Below, in pieces: positions 59,740 to 64,000 of a stretch of DNA of 64,000 bases. The stretch's first letter is position 1. Every line of letters starts with the position of its first letter. A program made the position numbers and the translations under genes. Source of the stretch: Pseudazoarcus sp963975885. Its GTDB lineage: Bacteria > Pseudomonadota > Gammaproteobacteria > Burkholderiales > Rhodocyclaceae. The stretch spans positions 62,001-126,000 of the forward strand of contig CAXBIS010000005.1 of assembly GCA_963975885.1 (NCBI GenBank), written 5' to 3'. The notes under the pieces are model-generated. The model was not told the origin of the DNA, made no database searches, and saw only the letters and a program-made list of their open reading frames with translations.

Positions 59740-60251
59740 GCCGGGATCTGTCGACGCACGTGGCCGACGCCGTGAGCGCGCCCGTAACCGAGCCGTGGCA
59801 CCTGGTGCGCATCGGCTCCGACGTGCGCGTGACCGACGGCCCCACGACCACCTGGGGCGGCGAAACCTGGCAGGCACTGCCGGGGCTGGAGGTGACTGGC
59901 CTCTCCGCCGACGGCAGCGGCTTGACCCGCGCGACGCTGCGCGTGCCCTCGCACACCGGCTTGGGGCTGGGGCTGTTGTTTGCAGGCGTCGACGACACGC
60001 CGGTCACGGTGTGGTTGGTCTACGGCCCCGGTCCACACGGTGAGGACGATGCCGCGTTGCTGGGCGAGGCGGTGATCGACGGCGGCACGAGCGAGGCCGA
60101 GTGGGCCGAACTGGCGCTGGCCGCCGCCGATGCCGACAGCCGGGAGTTCCCCCGCCATCGCGCTGCACCGCCGGTGTTCAACCACCTGCCGGGCAGCGGC
60201 ACGCGCATTGAGTGGGCCGGCGAGGTGCTGGTACTGGAGCCGGGGGCATGA
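59736..60251 (+). CDS. Minor tail protein
   Basis: A 171-residue beta-rich protein (WHLVRIGSDVRVTDGPTTTWGGETWQALPGLEVTGLSADG and LLFAGVDDTPVTVWLVYGPGP). It follows the tape measure gene by ATGA overlap, the place of distal tail proteins in siphophages. Specific role not shown. Confidence 0.72.
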   Translation: MSRDLSTHVADAVSAPVTEPWHLVRIGSDVRVTDGPTTTWGGETWQALPGLEVTGLSADGSGLTRATLRVPSHTGLGLGLLFAGVDDTPVTVWLVYGPGPHGEDDAALLGEAVIDGGTSEAEWAELALAAADADSREFPRHRAAPPVFNHLPGSGTRIEWAGEVLVLEPGA

Positions 60252-60592
60252 GCAACCTCTACCCCGTTCCGTGGGACTTGCGCACCAGTACCCGCACGCC
60301 AGAAGACGGCCGCGTGGTGGTGGACATCACCGCCGCCGGCACAGCCCGCGGGCGGCGCCGGCACATGCGTAGCCGCTTCACCCTCTCCCACGCCCACATG
60401 CCGCAGGCCGAGGCACTGGCGCTGCAGGCCTGGTGCGAGGCTTGGGACGGCGAGCCCGTGCGCCTGGTGTGGCGCGACGGCGTGGAGTACGAAGGGCTGC
60501 TGGCCGTGTGGGACGTGGACCGCGTGAGCGGCGCCGACTGGCGCGCGCAGATCGAGATCCGAGGCGCCGCCGCTGTGGAGGGTGGAGCATGA
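60248..60592 (+). CDS. Minor tail protein
   Basis: A 114-residue protein: MSNLYPVPWDLRTSTRTPEDGRVVVDI, then LQAWCEAWDGEPVRLVWRDGVEYEGLLAVWDVD. Overlaps both neighbours by four bases. A tail-tip component is likely from position only. Confidence 0.68.
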   Translation: MSNLYPVPWDLRTSTRTPEDGRVVVDITAAGTARGRRRHMRSRFTLSHAHMPQAEALALQAWCEAWDGEPVRLVWRDGVEYEGLLAVWDVDRVSGADWRAQIEIRGAAAVEGGA

Positions 60593-63132
60593 GCACGCTG
60601 CCCACCCTGCCCGGCTACGTGCCGCCGGCGCCCAAGGCAGCGGGCGGCCGGGCTTCACGCGGCAGCGTGACCGCCACGGCGCGCAGCGCGAGCGAGCAGC
60701 GCCTGACGGTGGCCGCCGCCGGCGCGGTGATTCCCATCAACTACGGCCGCGTGCGCATCGGCCCACGCGTGTTCGCCGTCGCGCTGCACAACGCACGGAT
60801 GGTTCTGGGCTGCTATTGGGGCGTGGGGCCGATCTCCACCCCGGTGCTCACGGATGCCAACGGCGATCCACTGCCGGGCACGGTGCAGCAGGCGCACCAG
60901 ACCGGCAGCGCGGTGCAGACGCCACACCCATGGCTGCAGGCGGCTATCGCGGGTTATGACGACGCGCTGCTACTCGAACGCGGGGGCGAAGTGGCGCCCA
61001 TCGCGTACTCGGTACTGCGCCTGCCGGCGGGGGTGCCTGCCCGAGTGGAGGCGGAATTCGACGGCCTAGCGGTGCTCGATTCGCGCACCGGGCTGGTGGA
61101 GGTGTCGCGCAATCCGGCGCTGTGGCTGGCCGACTTTCTATCGAACCCGGTCTATGGCATGGGGCGCCCGGTAAATTACGAGCGCTCGGAGCCGGCGTTC
61201 GACGCCTGCGACGAGGCGCTGGGCGACGAGCCGCGCCGCTGGGGCGGATTGTCGATGGACCGGCGGGCCTCGGCCGAGAGCTGGCTGGAGACGCTGCGCA
61301 CCTATGCCGGCTGCGTGCTCACGCGCGGGGCCTCGGGCTATGTGCTGGTGCCGCTGCGCCCGCATCCGGTGAGCCGGCACATTCCGGCCGCGCAGATCAT
61401 CGGCTCGCCGCGCATCACACGGCCGGGGCGCGCGAGCCGGCCTACCGTGGTGCGCGTGCGTTACACCGACCCGACCCAATGGCGCGACGCGGAAGCCGTG
61501 GCCTACGCCCCCGGCGTGCTCGAAGGCACGCGCGAGTGGCGCGAATCGACAGTGCCGCTGCCGGGGTTCCAAAGCCACGCGGTGGCCCACCGTGAGGCGG
61601 TGGAGCGCCTGAACGCGGCACAACTGGCCGACATGCAGGTGAGCTGGCTATCCACCGACGAGGCCCTGGCCGATGAAACCGGCGACGTGGTGACGCTGAC
61701 CCACCCGGACGGGCTCGAAGCCCAGCCCCTGCGCGTGCTCGACGTGGAGCAGGAAAGCCCTGGGCGTTGGCGTATTACCGGTGCGGCGTATTCGGCCGCC
61801 GAGTACTCGGACGCGATCGTGTCCGGGCCGGGCGAGATCTCGACCCCGCTGCCCGACCCGCGCACGCCGCCTCCGGCCGTCACCGGCCTGACGGCCGAGG
61901 AAGAGGTGTACCAGCAGCAGAACGGCACGTGGTCGTCGCGCTTGCGGGTGAGTTGGGACGCCAGCGATTGGCCGTATGCGGCGGGCTACCGCGTGGAAGT
62001 GCTGACCGCCGGCGAGCTGGCCTGGTTGATCGAGACGCGCAGCGCGTCGGCCGTGACCGGCGCGCTGCAGGAGCTGGTGGACTACACGGTGCGCGTTGTG
62101 TGCGTCTCGGAGCTGATCAGCGGAGAAGCGGCCGAGCTGACGGTAACGGCACAGGGCAAGCACCTGCCGCCCGGTAACGTGCCGTCGGTATCGGGCTTCG
62201 AGGTGGGCGGGCAAGTGCGCCTGCAGTGGAAGCCGGCCGTGGACATCGACATATGGCGCTATGAGGTGCGCTACGTGAGCGTGGGCGGCGAGTGGGCGCA
62301 GGCGCGCCTGATCGACCGCGTGGACGGCTTGCGCCTGGTGGCCGGAATCGTGCCGGCCGGCACGTGGGATTTTCTGGTGCGAGCCATCGACAGCGTGGGG
62401 CAGTACTCGCCGGACGATGCACGCACGACGATTACGGTAACGCTCGACGACGATTCCTTCCTGGTCGACGAGGTGGAGGTGCAAGCGCCCGTGACCAGCG
62501 GCATGGCGCAATACCGCCTGGGCCGGGCGGATGCCGCGCGGCGCTGGGCTACCGAAGATGGCGGCACCGTGGCCGACAAGTTCGCCGGCGCGCTGACCGA
62601 CTACGCGCAGCCGATGGCCGCCTACAACGACACCGACAGCGCGTGGCTGAGCGAGGCGGTGGACTTCGGCCTGGCGCTGTCGGGTAACTGGAGCGGTGAG
62701 CTGACGCTGCACGCGATCTCGGGCGACGTGCCGGCCACCGCCATCGACTTGTCGCCGGACGCAGGCACGTGGACGTCGTACCCGGAGATGGTCGCCAAGA
62801 CGTCGGCGCGCTTTGCGCGCATCGGCGCCAGTGCGCTGGCCCCGGACGCCTTCGCGGTAACGCTGCCGGAGGGCGCAATCCGCATCGACGCGACGCCGCG
62901 CACCGAATCGGGCGAAGGCGCGAGCGCTGCGAGCGGTGCGACCACCGTCACGCTGCAGCACACATACGCGGCCGTGAAGAGCATCACGATCACGCCGCTG
63001 GGCACGACGCCGCGTACCTACAGCGTGGACAACATCCAGCCCGGTGCGCCGACGATTTTTGATGTGTATCTGTTCGACATGACCGGCGTGCAGGTGGCCG
63101 CGCCGTTCCGCTGGCAATTCAACGGAGTGTGA
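60589..63132 (+). CDS. Tail tip / central hub protein (J-like) with fibronectin-type domain
   Basis: An 847-residue protein. The N-terminal 400 residues resemble phage tail hub proteins (VIPINYGRVRIGPRVFAVALHN; YAPGVLEGTREWRESTVPLPGFQSHAVAHREAVERLNAAQLA). About 435-620 hold two fibronectin III-like domains (WSSRLRVSWDASDWPYAAGYRVEV; VRLQWKPAVDIDIWRYEVRYV). A beta-rich C-terminal part ends PFRWQFNGV. It probably contacts the host receptor. Confidence 0.85.
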   Translation: MSTLPTLPGYVPPAPKAAGGRASRGSVTATARSASEQRLTVAAAGAVIPINYGRVRIGPRVFAVALHNARMVLGCYWGVGPISTPVLTDANGDPLPGTVQQAHQTGSAVQTPHPWLQAAIAGYDDALLLERGGEVAPIAYSVLRLPAGVPARVEAEFDGLAVLDSRTGLVEVSRNPALWLADFLSNPVYGMGRPVNYERSEPAFDACDEALGDEPRRWGGLSMDRRASAESWLETLRTYAGCVLTRGASGYVLVPLRPHPVSRHIPAAQIIGSPRITRPGRASRPTVVRVRYTDPTQWRDAEAVAYAPGVLEGTREWRESTVPLPGFQSHAVAHREAVERLNAAQLADMQVSWLSTDEALADETGDVVTLTHPDGLEAQPLRVLDVEQESPGRWRITGAAYSAAEYSDAIVSGPGEISTPLPDPRTPPPAVTGLTAEEEVYQQQNGTWSSRLRVSWDASDWPYAAGYRVEVLTAGELAWLIETRSASAVTGALQELVDYTVRVVCVSELISGEAAELTVTAQGKHLPPGNVPSVSGFEVGGQVRLQWKPAVDIDIWRYEVRYVSVGGEWAQARLIDRVDGLRLVAGIVPAGTWDFLVRAIDSVGQYSPDDARTTITVTLDDDSFLVDEVEVQAPVTSGMAQYRLGRADAARRWATEDGGTVADKFAGALTDYAQPMAAYNDTDSAWLSEAVDFGLALSGNWSGELTLHAISGDVPATAIDLSPDAGTWTSYPEMVAKTSARFARIGASALAPDAFAVTLPEGAIRIDATPRTESGEGASAASGATTVTLQHTYAAVKSITITPLGTTPRTYSVDNIQPGAPTIFDVYLFDMTGVQVAAPFRWQFNGV

Positions 63133-63136
63133 GCAC

Positions 63137-63502
63137 GTGAGTTACCCCCATTTCGACCCCGCCCGACCGGACGCCGTGACCGAGAACATCACGCAGTTCG
63201 CCGCCGGCATTCGCGAGAACCTGGCCGCGCTGCGTGACATCGTGCTACTGGGCGTCGCGCCAGGCTGGAGCTACTCCACCCTCGACGGCACACCGGAGGA
63301 GCCGGCCTACCTGTTCTGGGCCAAGGGCGGCGAGTTCATCCGCGCGGCCTGCACGTGGGGCGACACGGGCGGCGAAGCCGGCAATCTGACCGAGGCGGTG
63401 TACGCCTACAGCGATGACGGAGGGCTGAGCTGGCACCCCATGGGCACCTACACCATCACCTACAACGCGAGCGGCGACGTTACCTCCGCCGTCTGGAGCT
63501 GA
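63137..63502 (+). CDS. Small tail-associated protein
   Basis: A 121-residue protein with DPARPDAVTENITQFAAGIRENLAALRDIVLLG near the start and a beta-rich C-terminus. GTG start at 63137. Its place between hub and fibre genes suggests a structural or fibre-attachment role. Confidence 0.7.
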   Translation: MSYPHFDPARPDAVTENITQFAAGIRENLAALRDIVLLGVAPGWSYSTLDGTPEEPAYLFWAKGGEFIRAACTWGDTGGEAGNLTEAVYAYSDDGGLSWHPMGTYTITYNASGDVTSAVWS

Positions 63503-63506
63503 CCGC

Positions 63507-64000
63507 ATGTGGACACTGTTCGCCGGAGTCCCCGGCAAGATCAAGGCCATTCAGGCGGCGATTGCCGCGCTGGGCGATACCTACGTCGTGCGAGCGCGCT
63601 CGATCAGTGCGGGCACGGGCTTGTCCGGCGGTGGAAACCTGACGGCCGACCGCACGTTGTCGTTCCACACCACGTGGGGCGACGCCCGATATGCCCCGAG
63701 AACCGCTATCCCGTATGCGTTACTGCCGGCGACAGGCGACCTGGTTGCCGTAACCATGTCGGGCAGCCCGACGACGGTGGTGCTGGACTTCGGCACAGGC
63801 GTCGCCCAGCGCCTGAACGTATCCGGTGGATCGGGCCAGCAGACGCTGCGCATCAACGCCACGTGGCCGACCGACGGCACGTATTACGTGCGGGTGTTCA
63901 ACGACCGGGTGGGCTATCTGAACATCACCATTCAGGGGACCGCGCTGCGCTTGGGCGCGGCGAACCCGAGGATTGACTCAAACTCGGATGGACTGATCAG
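63507..64000 (+). CDS. Tail fibre-like protein (3' partial)
   Basis: The frame from ATG 63507 stays open to the window edge (164 codons). The N-terminus ends in ISAGTGLSGGGNLTADRTLSFHTTWGDARYAP, a motif common in tail fibre proteins just before beta-helical repeats. The rest and the right end of the prophage lie outside. Confidence 0.78.
   Translation, partial: MWTLFAGVPGKIKAIQAAIAALGDTYVVRARSISAGTGLSGGGNLTADRTLSFHTTWGDARYAPRTAIPYALLPATGDLVAVTMSGSPTTVVLDFGTGVAQRLNVSGGSGQQTLRINATWPTDGTYYVRVFNDRVGYLNITIQGTALRLGAANPRIDSNSDGLI

Larger units (their letters stand above)
30351..64000. mobile_element. Mu-type transposable prophage (B3/D3112-like siphophage), left end to window edge
   Basis: Repressor, Ner-like, transposase A, ATPase B, Gam, gp16-like, Mor-like, gp28-30-like head genes, protease/scaffold, gpT-like head protein and siphovirus tail genes occur in the order of transposable siphophages. 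The proposed left terminus is the TG at 30351. It is followed by CGTTTTGGCA at 30355-30364, which recurs as CGTTTTGACA at 30479-30488, as expected for repeated transposase-binding sites at a Mu-type end. The right end is beyond the window. All essential genes seen look intact. Confidence 0.85.

Noticed and set aside
57055..59877. Long minus-strand open frame of about 940 codons
   Set aside because: Antisense to the tape measure gene, with low-complexity Arg/Gly/Ala content and no recognisable domain.
1..64000. CRISPR array, rRNA genes, insertion sequences
   Set aside because: No regularly spaced direct repeats, rRNA sequence or IS-type transposase were seen; the only transposase is the Mu-type phage A protein.

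Overview
The window is high-GC chromosomal DNA from a Gram-negative proteobacterium, followed by a transposable (Mu-type) prophage that runs off the right edge. The lipopolysaccharide genes, a DsbD-type reductase, a PEP-CTERM-like IPTL surface protein and general codon use suggest a betaproteobacterium, perhaps near Rhodocyclales; this is inference, because no rRNA or other marker gene is present.

Host part (1-30350). 1-5.1 kb: a 5'-truncated circularly permuted ATP-grasp/alpha-E fusion with its transglutaminase partner, an exported methyltransferase, and a ParA-like ATPase coupled to a Lys/Ala/Pro-rich ribbon-helix-helix-like protein. 5.2-11.1 kb: a NYN/OST-HTH protein, DUF1330, a GNAT acetyltransferase, a homocysteine methyltransferase-like enzyme divergent from a GlxA-type AraC regulator, a HepT/MntA toxin-antitoxin pair, and a 2-hydroxyacid dehydrogenase that appears to start at an ATC codon. 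11.3-21.8 kb: a surface-glycan locus. Minus-strand O-antigen ligase, GT9 and GT4 genes face a plus-strand operon of four GT4 glycosyltransferases plus a sulfotransferase-like gene, which converges on msbA. 21.9-25.4 kb: thiol/sulfur genes (redoxin, DsbD, DsrE-like). 26-30.2 kb: a 1399-residue secreted protein with InlB-type repeats and an IPTL sorting tail.

Prophage part (about 30351-64000, right end not seen). The order is: S24-type repressor on the minus strand, operator/promoter region, Ner-like protein, an early protein, transposase A, ATPase B, small early genes, Gam, HU-like, gp16-like and Mor-like; then M15 endolysin and lysis genes; terminase, portal (DUF935), gp30-like protein, virion morphogenesis protein, protease/scaffold, major head protein; then a siphovirus-type tail (tube, frameshifted chaperones, tape measure, tip protein, fibre). 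A Mu-type head with a non-contractile tail resembles the B3/D3112 group of transposable siphophages.

The phage backbone is interrupted by cargo genes, most with visibly lower GC: 38900-39226, 41949-42500, 44247-45383 and 49016-50248. The most interesting are (1) two paralogous membrane-anchored minus-strand genes separated by a diverged copy of the portal gene's 5' end, and (2) a TPR-like plus HEPN-domain gene pair that looks like a toxin or defence module. A 75-base tRNA-like cloverleaf overlaps the end of the gp30-like gene, an A-AAA-AAC slippery site joins the tail chaperone frames, and a shared palindrome lies ahead of the endolysin and capsid operons.
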